Origin: Eubacterium sp.
GTDB lineage: Bacteria > Bacillota > Clostridia > Oscillospirales > Acutalibacteraceae
Assembly: GCA_014465955.1 (NCBI GenBank)
Contig: JACTVT010000033.1
Span: 1-24,730, forward strand
Length of the DNA stretch: 24,730 nt
Reading direction: 5' to 3'
Each line of letters begins with the position of its first letter. Position 1 is the stretch's first letter. Below the pieces are notes generated by a model. The model was not told the DNA's origin, did not search any database, and saw only the letters and a list, made by a program, of their open reading frames with translations. This document shows, one piece after another, positions 14,327 through 22,503 of the stretch. The translations under genes and the position numbers were made by a program.

Positions 14327-17300
14327 TCAATATTCAATTTCGCCTTTGAAAACAAGGTTGCAGTCGCCTGTGAGGTACACGGCTTCATCATTGTAATTCA
14401 CAATTAAATCTCCGCCTCGAAGTTTGACTGTGATATCTTCATTTTTATTGCAGTAGCCGTTTTCAACCGCTGCTATAACTGCTGCACAAGCGCCCGTGCC
14501 GCAGGCAGGTGTTTCGCCGTTGCCTCGTTCCCAAACCCTCATTTTGAGCGTTCTGCTGTTTACAACACGCACAAATTCAGTGTTGATTCTTTCGGGGAAC
14601 AGGGGAGCGGTTTCAAACATCGGACCTGTTTTCTCTGTATCAATTTTATCAACATTGTCAACAAAAACTACACAGTGCGGATTGCCGACCGAAACGCAGG
14701 TAACGTTATAGTCACTGCCGCCGATGCTGATTTTTTCACTTACAACTTTTTCTTTGTTAATTGCAACAGGGATTTTTTCAGCCGTCAGTTCTGCCTTGCC
14801 CATATCAACCGTAACAGATGATACTTTACCGTTTCTTGTTATAAGTTCAAGTTTTCTGATTCCGCTTGCAGTTTCAATTGTAATATTCTCTTTGTCAACA
14901 AGTCCGTTGTCGTAAAGGTATTTGCCGACACAGCGGATTGAATTACCAGCCATTTTGCCTTCAGAACCGTCAATGTTGAAAATTCGCATTTTCGCATCGG
15001 CAATATCTGAATTTTCTATCAGCACAATACCGTCTGCACCGATTCCCTTGTGCCTGTCTGAAAATTCAATTGCAAAACTTTCGGGGCAGGTGATGATGCC
15101 GCATTGGTTGTTAAAGAAAATGTAATCATCGCCCGTGCCTTCCATTTTGCTGAATTTCAAAATGCCCTTTTCTTCTCGCATATTATTAATATCAACAAGT
15201 TCGGTGTTCGTCTGCTTGTAACGGCTTGCAATGATGTCTGCAAGTGCATTCGCAGTGTCAAGCGAAGTGAGCGTTGCAATTCCCAACTGATTTGCTCTGT
15301 TGAACAGTTTGATGTAATCCGCAATGCTCTTTTTATCGCTCTTGCCTGTGTAAACAATGTAGTCAAGCACACCGCTTTCCACCAGGTCCATAATTGAATT
15401 GTCCTCACGCAGTTTGTTTACTCTTTTGACTTCAATGCCAAGGCTCTCAATCGCTTTTGCAGTTTCAGGTGTTGCCCAGATGTCTGCACCGAGGTCATCA
15501 AGTTTTTTAGCAAGGTTTACAATTTCATATCTGTCCTGCTTGGTAACCGTAATAAGAACGGAATGCTTGTCTTTTTTATGAAAATCAACTTTAAATCCTG
15601 CTGAAACAAGACCCTTGAACAATGCCTCTTTAAGATTTTTGCCTACGCCTAAAACTTCACCCGTCGATTTCATTTCAGGACCTAATTTACTGTTGATATC
15701 GTTCAGTTTTTCAAAACTAAAAACAGGAACTTTAACTGCAAAGTAAGGCGGTGTTCTGTAAAGCCCCGTGCCGTAGCCGAGATCACGCAGTTTTGCGCCA
15801 ACCATAATTTTAGTTGCAAGTTCAACCATAGGCACATTTGTAACTTTGCTGATATACGGAATGGTTCTTGATGCTCTTGGGTTTACTTCAATAACATAAA
15901 GTTCATTCTGATAAGTCAGATACTGAATGTTAACAAGTCCTTTTGTACCGAGCGAGAGAGCAAGTTTTTCGGAAACATCACAGATTTTTTTGAGCATTTT
16001 ATCCTGAATATTATATGGAGGGTAAACGGCAATGGAGTCGCCGCTGTGAACACCTGCACGCTCGATATGTTCCATAATTCCGGGAATCAAAACGTCTGTG
16101 CCGTCTGAGATACAGTCAACTTCAAGTTCCGTGCCCATCATATATTTGTCTACAAGAACAGGGTTTTCAATGCCCTGTGCAAGTATAATATCCATATACT
16201 GCCTTACATCGTCGTCGGTGTAGGCAATCGTCATATTTTGACCGCCGATAACATAACTCGGTCGCAGAAGAACAGGGTAGCCGAGCATATTGCCTGCATC
16301 AAGTGCCTCGTCAAGCGTTGTAACGGAAGTGCCCTTTGGTCTGAAAATGCCGAATTTCTCAAGCAGTGCGTCAAATTTCTCTCTGTCTTCGGCAATGTCT
16401 ATACCCTCGGCTGATGTGCCGAGAATATTAATACCGTTGTCATCAAGGTATTTTGTAAGTTTAATGGCAGTCTGACCGCCGAAAGCAACCACAACGCCGA
16501 TTGGCTTTTCAACTTTGATTATGTTCATAACGTCTTCGGGTGTCAGCGGCTCAAAGTAAAGTCTGTCGCCTGTGTCAAAGTCAGTAGAAACTGTTTCGGG
16601 GTTGTTGTTAATAAGTATAACCTCGTAGCCGAGTTCTTTGAGAGTCCATACACAGTGAACTGAGGAGTAGTCGAATTCAATGCCCTGTCCGATTCTGATA
16701 GGCCCTGAGCCTAAAACGATAATGCGCTCTTTTTCTCCTCTTTCAAGTTCACGGCTTTCGCAGGTTTTGTCGTAAGTTGAATAAAAGTATGGCGTTTCTG
16801 CCGCAAATTCTGCGCCGCAGGTGTCTACCATTTTGTAAACTGCATTGGTGTGGTAAGCAAGTGAAGAACCGCTGATTCTTTCAATTGCATCATCGGTGTA
16901 GCCGAGTTTTTTTCCTTTGATATACATTTCTTTGCTGACAGGCGTATTGTCAATAGTCTTTTCATAATCAGCAAGATTTTTGAGTTTGTATAAAAACCAC
17001 TCGTCAATCATTGTAATGCGGTGAATTTCATCAACGGAAACATCGTTTTTAAGTGCCCTGAATACGCTGAAAAGCCTTAAATCATCCTGATTTTTGAGTG
17101 TTTCAATAATATCTTTGTTGTCGATTGCTTTATTGTTGAGCGTGTCAAGACCGATTTCAGCACCTCGAACGGCTTTCATAATCGCCATTTCAAATGACGG
17201 CGCAATGCTCATAACCTCGCCCGTGGCTTTCATCTGTGTGCCGAGTTTTCTTGATGCGTTAACAAATTTGTCGAACGGCCATTTCGGCAGTTTAACTACA

Positions 17301-18358
17301 ACATAGTCAAGTGTAGGCTCAAAGCATGCACAGGTTTTACCGGTAACATCGTTTTTGATTTCATCCAGTGTGTAACCGAGTGCAATTTTTGTTGTAACCT
17401 TTGCAATCGGATAGCCTGTTGCTTTTGATGCAAGCGCAGATGAGCGTGAAACCCTCGGATTTACTTCAATAACGCTGTATTCAAAACTTTCAGGGTTCAG
17501 CGCAAACTGGCAATTGCAGCCGCCTTCAATTCCAAGTTCTGTAATAATATCAAGCGATGCAGAACGAAGCATCTGGTATTCCTTGTCGGCAAGTGTAACA
17601 GCAGGCGCAATAACAATACTGTCGCCCGTGTGAACGCCGACAGGGTCAAAGTTTTCCATAGAGCAGACTGCAATAACATTGCCCACGCTGTCCCTCATAA
17701 CTTCAAATTCAATTTCTTTCCAACCTGCAATATATCTTTCAATCAAAACCTGCGTGATAGGGGACATCATAAGTCCTCTTTTGGCGTGTTCGCGCAGTTC
17801 AGCCTCGTTATAAGCAACGCCGCCGCCTGCACCGCCGAGTGTAAACGCAGGGCGGATAATGACAGGGTAGCCGATTTTATCTGCAATTTTTACCGATTCG
17901 TCAATCGTGGTTGCAATGTCAGACGGCACACACGGCTGATTTATTTTCAGCATCGTGTCTCTGAATATCTGTCTGTCCTCGGCTTTGTCGATCGCCTCGG
18001 CATTTGTGCCGAGCAGGCGTACACCCATTTCGTCAAGGTAACCGTCTTTGGCAAGCTGCATACCGATTGTAAGACCTGTCTGTCCGCCGAGTCCGCACAA
18101 AATACTGTCGGGTCTTTCTTTTTCAATAATTCTTTTAACCGTTTCTTCGGTTAACGGCTCAAGATAAATGTGGTCTGCAAGCGCCTTGTCTGTCATAATT
18201 GTGGCAGGGTTTGAGTTGATAAGCACAACCTCAATACCCTCATCTTTGAGCACTCTGCAAGCCTGTGCACCTGCATAGTCAAATTCAGCCGCCTGTCCTA
18301 TTACAATCGGACCTGAGCCGATAACAAGCACCTTTTTTATATCTTTGTTAAGAGGCAT
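14327..18358 (-). CDS. carB-dapF: Carbamoyl-phosphate synthase large chain fused to diaminopimelate epimerase
   Basis: A 1343-residue protein in one uninterrupted frame. Residues 1 to about 1059 are a full CarB: first ATP-grasp half (LVIGSGPIVIGQAAEFDYAG at 10-29), oligomerisation region at about 400-545, second half starting near 545 (IIVLGSGPIRIGQGIEFDY), and the regulatory MGS domain ending NTELVDINNMR. It makes carbamoyl phosphate from ammonia delivered by CarA, bicarbonate and two ATP. From about 1067 (LKFSKMEGTGDDYIF) a complete DapF of 277 residues follows, which interconverts LL- and meso-diaminopimelate for lysine and peptidoglycan. Both catalytic cysteines are present: C1143 in AGNSIRCVGKYL and C1286 in TPACGTGACAA, equivalent to C73 and C217 in the family. 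The linker is only about 6 residues. The start overlaps the carA stop (TAATG). The domain calls are secure; whether the product stays one chain is unknown. Confidence 0.93.
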   Translation of the reverse strand: MPLNKDIKKVLVIGSGPIVIGQAAEFDYAGAQACRVLKDEGIEVVLINSNPATIMTDKALADHIYLEPLTEETVKRIIEKERPDSILCGLGGQTGLTIGMQLAKDGYLDEMGVRLLGTNAEAIDKAEDRQIFRDTMLKINQPCVPSDIATTIDESVKIADKIGYPVIIRPAFTLGGAGGGVAYNEAELREHAKRGLMMSPITQVLIERYIAGWKEIEFEVMRDSVGNVIAVCSMENFDPVGVHTGDSIVIAPAVTLADKEYQMLRSASLDIITELGIEGGCNCQFALNPESFEYSVIEVNPRVSRSSALASKATGYPIAKVTTKIALGYTLDEIKNDVTGKTCACFEPTLDYVVVKLPKWPFDKFVNASRKLGTQMKATGEVMSIAPSFEMAIMKAVRGAEIGLDTLNNKAIDNKDIIETLKNQDDLRLFSVFRALKNDVSVDEIHRITMIDEWFLYKLKNLADYEKTIDNTPVSKEMYIKGKKLGYTDDAIERISGSSLAYHTNAVYKMVDTCGAEFAAETPYFYSTYDKTCESRELERGEKERIIVLGSGPIRIGQGIEFDYSSVHCVWTLKELGYEVILINNNPETVSTDFDTGDRLYFEPLTPEDVMNIIKVEKPIGVVVAFGGQTAIKLTKYLDDNGINILGTSAEGIDIAEDREKFDALLEKFGIFRPKGTSVTTLDEALDAGNMLGYPVLLRPSYVIGGQNMTIAYTDDDVRQYMDIILAQGIENPVLVDKYMMGTELEVDCISDGTDVLIPGIMEHIERAGVHSGDSIAVYPPYNIQDKMLKKICDVSEKLALSLGTKGLVNIQYLTYQNELYVIEVNPRASRTIPYISKVTNVPMVELATKIMVGAKLRDLGYGTGLYRTPPYFAVKVPVFSFEKLNDINSKLGPEMKSTGEVLGVGKNLKEALFKGLVSAGFKVDFHKKDKHSVLITVTKQDRYEIVNLAKKLDDLGADIWATPETAKAIESLGIEVKRVNKLREDNSIMDLVESGVLDYIVYTGKSDKKSIADYIKLFNRANQLGIATLTSLDTANALADIIASRYKQTNTELVDINNMREEKGILKFSKMEGTGDDYIFFNNQCGIITCPESFAIEFSDRHKGIGADGIVLIENSDIADAKMRIFNIDGSEGKMAGNSIRCVGKYLYDNGLVDKENITIETASGIRKLELITRNGKVSSVTVDMGKAELTAEKIPVAINKEKVVSEKISIGGSDYNVTCVSVGNPHCVVFVDNVDKIDTEKTGPMFETAPLFPERINTEFVRVVNSRTLKMRVWERGNGETPACGTGACAAVIAAVENGYCNKNEDITVKLRGGDLIVNYNDEAVYLTGDCNLVFKGEIEY

Positions 18359-19440
18359 TATTCTTTACCTCCAATCATATCAATAAATCTGTCAAACAAA
18401 AATCTTGTGTCGTGCGGTCCGCTGCATGCTTCGGGGTGAAACTGTACCGAAAACGCTTTTTTATCGGGGTAATCCACACCCTCGTTCGTGCCGTCATTTG
18501 CATTCACGTAACTGATAACACCGCCCGCTTTTTCAATATCTTCATTAATAACGGCATAGCCGTGGTTTTGTGAAGATATGTAAGTCCTGCCCGTTTTTAA
18601 ATTCTTAACAGGCTGGTTAACACCGCGGTGGCCGTATTTGAGTTTTATTGTTTTGCCGCCCATTGCAAGTGCAAGCAATTGATGACCGAGGCAGATACCG
18701 AAAATCGGAACTTTGCCGATTAATTTTTTCAATTCATCAATACATTCTTCGTTGTCGCTCGGATCCCCCGGACCGTTAGACAGCATAATGCCGTCGGGAT
18801 TTAACTTTAAAATATCTTCAGCCTTTGTGTTATAGGGAACAACAGCAACATTGCAGCCTCTTTTGGCAAGTTCTCTCGGAATATTATCCTTTTTTCCGTA
18901 GTCAATCAGCACTACATTGTATTTGTGATTTTTACTCGGTACAAGGCACGGCTTTTCAACCGATGTGGATTTTACCGCATCGGTTATTTTATATTCCTTA
19001 ATTTTATCAAAATCCGCTTTTCTCGGGTCAGAGCAGATAACGGCATTCATAACGCCGCTTTCACGAATGATTTTTGTAATCTCTCTCGTGTCTACATCAT
19101 AAACGCCGATGATATTGTTTTCTTTCAGATAATCGTCAAGTGTTTTGCCGCATCTGAAGTTTGACGGCTCTTTACAGTATTCACGCACTATGTAAGCACT
19201 TACATAAGATTTTGTGCTCTCCGTATCCTCGTCAATAAAACCGTAGTTGCCGATAAGCGGAAAGGTCTGCATAACAATCTGACCGAAATAACTCGGGTCT
19301 GTCAGTGTTTCAATATAACCGCCCATACCTGTTGTAAAAACAAGTTCACCTGTGATTTCACCCGATGCACCAAAGCGTTTTCCCTCAAAAATCTGCCCGT
19401 TTGCAAGGCAGATATAAACTGTTTCGTTAATCATAGTCAT
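18358..19440 (-). CDS. carA: Carbamoyl-phosphate synthase small chain (glutamine amidotransferase)
   Basis: Hydrolyses glutamine and channels ammonia to CarB. The 360-residue product has the normal N-terminal CarA domain (LANGQIFEGKRFGASGEITG, then TGMGGYIETLTDPSYFGQIV) and a class I amidotransferase domain. The catalytic triad is visible: Cys250 in FGICLGHQ, and His335 and Glu337 in QFHPEACSGPHDT. The chosen ATG overlaps the argF stop by one base (TAATG), and the gene ends the same way into carB, so translation is likely coupled. A second in-frame ATG two codons later is possible, since the ribosome site is weak. Placement in the arg operon ties this synthase to citrulline synthesis. Whether a separate pyrimidine-linked synthase exists elsewhere cannot be seen. 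Confidence 0.95.
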   Translation of the reverse strand: MTMINETVYICLANGQIFEGKRFGASGEITGELVFTTGMGGYIETLTDPSYFGQIVMQTFPLIGNYGFIDEDTESTKSYVSAYIVREYCKEPSNFRCGKTLDDYLKENNIIGVYDVDTREITKIIRESGVMNAVICSDPRKADFDKIKEYKITDAVKSTSVEKPCLVPSKNHKYNVVLIDYGKKDNIPRELAKRGCNVAVVPYNTKAEDILKLNPDGIMLSNGPGDPSDNEECIDELKKLIGKVPIFGICLGHQLLALAMGGKTIKLKYGHRGVNQPVKNLKTGRTYISSQNHGYAVINEDIEKAGGVISYVNANDGTNEGVDYPDKKAFSVQFHPEACSGPHDTRFLFDRFIDMIGGKE

Positions 19441-20342
19441 TAACCCAAAAGTTTAACTAACACTGCTTTCTGCGCGTGGAGCCTGTTTTCTGCCTCGTCA
19501 AAAATTTCATCTGCGTGTTCTTCAAATACCTTTGCAGTGATTTCTTCTTCTCTGTGTGCAGGCAGGCAGTGAAGTACCATAGCACCGTTGTTTGCGACAG
19601 CCATAACATCATCGTTAATCTGAAAATCTTTGAAGATTTTTTCTCTTTCAGCCTTTTCTTCCTCCTGACCCATAGATGCCCATACGTCTGTGTAAAGAAT
19701 ATCTGCACTCTTTGCACATTCAAGAATGTTGTCAGAGCAGGTGAATTTGCCGTTTTCCTGTGCCCATTTCATAATTTCAGCATCGGGCTTGTAATCATTC
19801 GGGCAGGCAACTGCACATTCCATGCCCATTTTGATTGCGCCTACAATAAGACTGTTTGCCATATTGTTTCCGTCACCGATAAAGCAGAATTTCAAACCGT
19901 CAAAGGTCTTTTTATACTCACGTATAGTCATAAGGTCTGCAAGCACCTGGCAGGGATGACAGTAGTCTGTAAGACCGTTGATAATCGGAATAGAGCCGTA
20001 TTCGGCAAGGTCTTCAACCTCTTTCTGCTCGAAAGTTCTAATCATAATTCCGTCAAGGTAGCGTGAAAGAACTCTTGCAGTATCCTCAACAGGCTCGCCT
20101 CTGCCAATCTGCAAATCCCTGTTAGAAAGGAACAGTGCCTGACCGCCGAGTTGATACATACCCGTTTCAAATGAAACTCTTGTTCTTGTTGAACTTTTCT
20201 GGAAAATCATACCAAGCGTTTTGCCTTTTAAATGGTGGTGTTCAATACCGTGCTTCGTCTCATATTTTAACTGGTCTGCAAGATTAAGAATATCAAGTAT
20301 ATCCTTCTGGCTTAAATCTGCAAGTTTTAATAAATGTTTCAT
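19440..20342 (-). CDS. argF: Ornithine carbamoyltransferase
   Basis: Cytosolic transferase that joins carbamoyl phosphate (from CarAB encoded next) to ornithine, giving citrulline. It is 300 residues, typical for anabolic OTCs. The carbamoyl-phosphate motif STRTR is at 51-55, HPCQ at 129-132, the ornithine-binding DVWASMG at 219-225 (distinguishes it from aspartate or putrescine carbamoyltransferases) and HCLPAHR at 258-264 with the active-site Cys. AAGGAGA precedes the ATG, which overlaps the argD stop (ATGA). No degradative neighbours (arcA, arcC) are present, so a biosynthetic role is favoured. Confidence 0.95.
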   Translation of the reverse strand: MKHLLKLADLSQKDILDILNLADQLKYETKHGIEHHHLKGKTLGMIFQKSSTRTRVSFETGMYQLGGQALFLSNRDLQIGRGEPVEDTARVLSRYLDGIMIRTFEQKEVEDLAEYGSIPIINGLTDYCHPCQVLADLMTIREYKKTFDGLKFCFIGDGNNMANSLIVGAIKMGMECAVACPNDYKPDAEIMKWAQENGKFTCSDNILECAKSADILYTDVWASMGQEEEKAEREKIFKDFQINDDVMAVANNGAMVLHCLPAHREEEITAKVFEEHADEIFDEAENRLHAQKAVLVKLLG

Positions 20343-21499
20343 TTTTCAATAATCTCCTTCAAAATTTTAAGACCTTTGTTCAGTTCATCATAACTGATGT
20401 TAAGGGCAGGCAAAAGCCTTACTTTTGTTTTTGCAGTCAGCACAAGCAGTCCGTTTTTCAGGCACTCGTCTGCAATTCCTTTGGCATTTTTCTCTGTTTC
20501 AATTCCAAGCATTAAGCCCATTCCCGAAATAGATTTTACGCCGTTTACATTTGCTAAAAATTCTTTTATATATCTGCTCTTTTCCGAAACACTGTTCAGA
20601 AAAGCATCATCTATCCTTGAAACTATTGATACTGCGCCTGCTGCGCAAACAGGGTTGCCGCCAAAGGTTGAGCCGTGACTGCCGGGTGTAACAATATCTT
20701 TTACTTTGTCGCCGAATAAAACAGCACCCATCGGAAGACCGCCTGCAAGACCCTTTGCAGTAGAAACAATGTCAGGTTTAATATCAAAATTTTCATAAGC
20801 AAAATATCTGCCTGTTCTGCCGTTGCCAGTCTGCACCTCGTCGCAAATCATCAGAATGTCTTTGTCTTTGGCGATTTTTTCAATTGCCTTAACAAAATCA
20901 TAGTCAAGACTGTTCACGCCGCCTTCACCCTGCACGCATTCAAACATAATGGCACAAACATCATCTGTAATCATATTGTTCAGTGCTTCAATGTCATTGG
21001 CAGGGCAGTATTTAAAGCCGTCAGTCAGCGGCAAAAAGTCTTTGTGAAAAACATCCTGTCCCGTTGCCGCAAGCGTTGTAATCGTTCTGCCGTGGAAAGA
21101 GTTAACGAGCGTTATAATTGTGTGCCTGTCAGAACCGTATTTATCTGCGCTGTATTTTCTTGCAAATTTAATTGCTCCCTCGTTGGCCTCGGCACCGCTG
21201 TTTGCAAAAAAAACTTTTTTCATTCCTGTTTTTTCGCAAAGAAGTTCGGCGAGCCTTGCGCAAGGCTCTGTGTAATAAAGATTGCTCGTATGCTGAAGTT
21301 TTGATAACTGTTCTTCAACTGCACTTTTCCATTCGCCGTCACAGAAACCAAACGCAGTTACGCCGATTCCCGAGCCGAAATCTATATATTCCTTGCCCTG
21401 TTCGTCATAAGCGGTTGAGCCTTTGCCGTTCACAAGTGCAACATCAAACCTGCCGTACGAATGGGCAACAAACTGATTGTCTGTTTCCTTAATGTTCAT
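20339..21499 (-). CDS. argD: Acetylornithine aminotransferase
   Basis: PLP-dependent class III aminotransferase that turns N-acetylglutamate semialdehyde into N-acetylornithine with glutamate as donor. It is 386 residues. PLP-site features are SGAEANE (101-107), SFHGRT (134-139), DEVQTGNGRTG (220-230) and the Schiff-base Lys249 in STAKGLAGG. I start at the ATG at 21499, with CAGGAG just upstream; the open frame extends 36 codons further 5' into the end of argB, but that part has no homology to the family. The related succinyl-ornithine and GABA aminotransferases are excluded mainly by the operon. It lies between argB and argF. Confidence 0.94.
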   Translation of the reverse strand: MNIKETDNQFVAHSYGRFDVALVNGKGSTAYDEQGKEYIDFGSGIGVTAFGFCDGEWKSAVEEQLSKLQHTSNLYYTEPCARLAELLCEKTGMKKVFFANSGAEANEGAIKFARKYSADKYGSDRHTIITLVNSFHGRTITTLAATGQDVFHKDFLPLTDGFKYCPANDIEALNNMITDDVCAIMFECVQGEGGVNSLDYDFVKAIEKIAKDKDILMICDEVQTGNGRTGRYFAYENFDIKPDIVSTAKGLAGGLPMGAVLFGDKVKDIVTPGSHGSTFGGNPVCAAGAVSIVSRIDDAFLNSVSEKSRYIKEFLANVNGVKSISGMGLMLGIETEKNAKGIADECLKNGLLVLTAKTKVRLLPALNISYDELNKGLKILKEIIEK

Positions 21500-21527
21500 T
21501 TTGTTTTCTCCTGTTAAACTCACTTGC

Positions 21528-22385
21528 TTATCTGCTGCGGAACATTGTTCCCATACCTTCGTCGGTAAGAAGTTCCATAAGAATGGAGTGGGGAACACGT
21601 CCGTCAATTATAAATGCTTTTTTAACGCCCTCTCTGAGCGCATTCGTCATCGAGTCGATTTTCGGAATCATACCGCCGCCGATTATTCCCTCGGCAATAA
21701 GTGCAGGCACATCGCTGATGTAAACTCTGTGAATCAGCGTGCTATCGTCATCCTTATCTCTCAAAAGACCTACCACATCTGTCATTGAAATTAGCGCCTC
21801 AGCATTAAGTGCGCCTGCAACTGCCGCTGCAACCGTGTCTGCATTAATGTTGTAGCAGTTGCCTTTTTCATCATAGCCGATTGTTGAAATAACGGGAATA
21901 AAGCCGTGGTTGAGCGCTTCTTCAACTACATCCATATTCACATCCGTTATTTCACCGACATAACCGTGCTTTTCATCAAGCGGTCTGCACTTAATCATAT
22001 TGCCGTCCATACCTGAAAGTCCGATTGCGTGACCGCCTGAGTTGCCAATCTGGCAAACAAGGTCTTTGTTTACTTTGCCTGCAAGCACCATTTGAACAAC
22101 GTTTACAGTGTCTTTATCGGTAACCCTGAGTCCGTCTTCAAATTTGCTTTCTATGTTCATTGCTTTAAGTGTTTTGTTTATTTCAGGGCCTCCGCCGTGA
22201 ACAAGAACAACTTTAATTCCTATTGTTGAAAGAAGTACTAAATCACGCATAACTGCGTCTTTCAGTTCTTCGTTAATCATTGCATTGCCGCCGTATTTTA
22301 CAACAATGATTTTCTTTCGATACATCTGTATATTCGGCAGTGCATGGGCAAGTATTTCCGCCTTCTGTGCATTATTTATATCCAT
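21528..22385 (-). CDS. argB: Acetylglutamate kinase
   Basis: Phosphorylates N-acetylglutamate, the committed step of the pathway. It is 285 residues, with Lys30 in VVKYGGNAM, the nucleotide/substrate glycine loop HGGGPEI (63-69), GLSGMDGNMI and the ending IDGRVPHSILMELLTDEGMGTMF. The N-terminal helix before the kinase core (AEILAHALPNIQMYRKKI) and this C-terminal segment are features of the hexameric, arginine-inhibited class, so feedback inhibition by arginine is likely. That is inferred from family knowledge. CAGGAG lies 9-10 bases before the ATG. The upstream gap to argJ holds a palindromic repeat; downstream there are only 28 bases before argD. Confidence 0.95.
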   Translation of the reverse strand: MDINNAQKAEILAHALPNIQMYRKKIIVVKYGGNAMINEELKDAVMRDLVLLSTIGIKVVLVHGGGPEINKTLKAMNIESKFEDGLRVTDKDTVNVVQMVLAGKVNKDLVCQIGNSGGHAIGLSGMDGNMIKCRPLDEKHGYVGEITDVNMDVVEEALNHGFIPVISTIGYDEKGNCYNINADTVAAAVAGALNAEALISMTDVVGLLRDKDDDSTLIHRVYISDVPALIAEGIIGGGMIPKIDSMTNALREGVKKAFIIDGRVPHSILMELLTDEGMGTMFRSR

Positions 22386-22410
22386 ATTTATGCTCCTGTA
22401 TCATTATTTT

Positions 22411-22485
22411 GCCTCCCTTGTTAAAGGGAGGGGGACCGCTTGCGGTGGTGGGATTTTATGTAGGGGAGGGTCTCTGTGCCCTCCC
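22411..22485. repeat. G/C-rich palindromic intergenic element between argJ and argB
   Basis: The only sizeable gap in the arginine operon holds three hairpin-forming blocks: CCTCCCTT/AAGGGAGG (22412-22419, 22424-22431, 4-base loop), ACCGC/GCGGT (22435-22439, 22442-22446) and GGGAGGG/CCCTCCC (22464-22470, 22479-22485). Its base composition differs sharply from the AT-rich surroundings. From memory, very similar 'CCTCCCTTG...GGGACCGCTTGCGGTGG' segments recur between genes in gut Clostridia, so I read it as one copy of a dispersed REP/MITE-like element. No transposase or clear target duplication is visible. Confidence 0.6.
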
Positions 22486-22503
22486 GAAAAATCTTATGTT
22501 AAA

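Noticed and set aside
15130..15200. Assembly or frameshift artefact as the cause of the CarB-DapF fusion
   Set aside because: The frame is continuous, both flanking sequences keep family residues right up to the junction, and there is no homopolymer at the joint. A mis-join inside codons would rarely give such a clean junction. Raw reads would still be the final proof.
17630..18154. Plus-strand open frame of 174 codons opposite carB
   Set aside because: Shadow of the CarB reading frame; no ribosome site or domain.
19476..20066. Long plus-strand open frame of 196 codons opposite argF
   Set aside because: It is fully antisense to a well-conserved gene, is Cys/Phe-rich in the manner of a reverse-complement shadow and has no recognisable domain.
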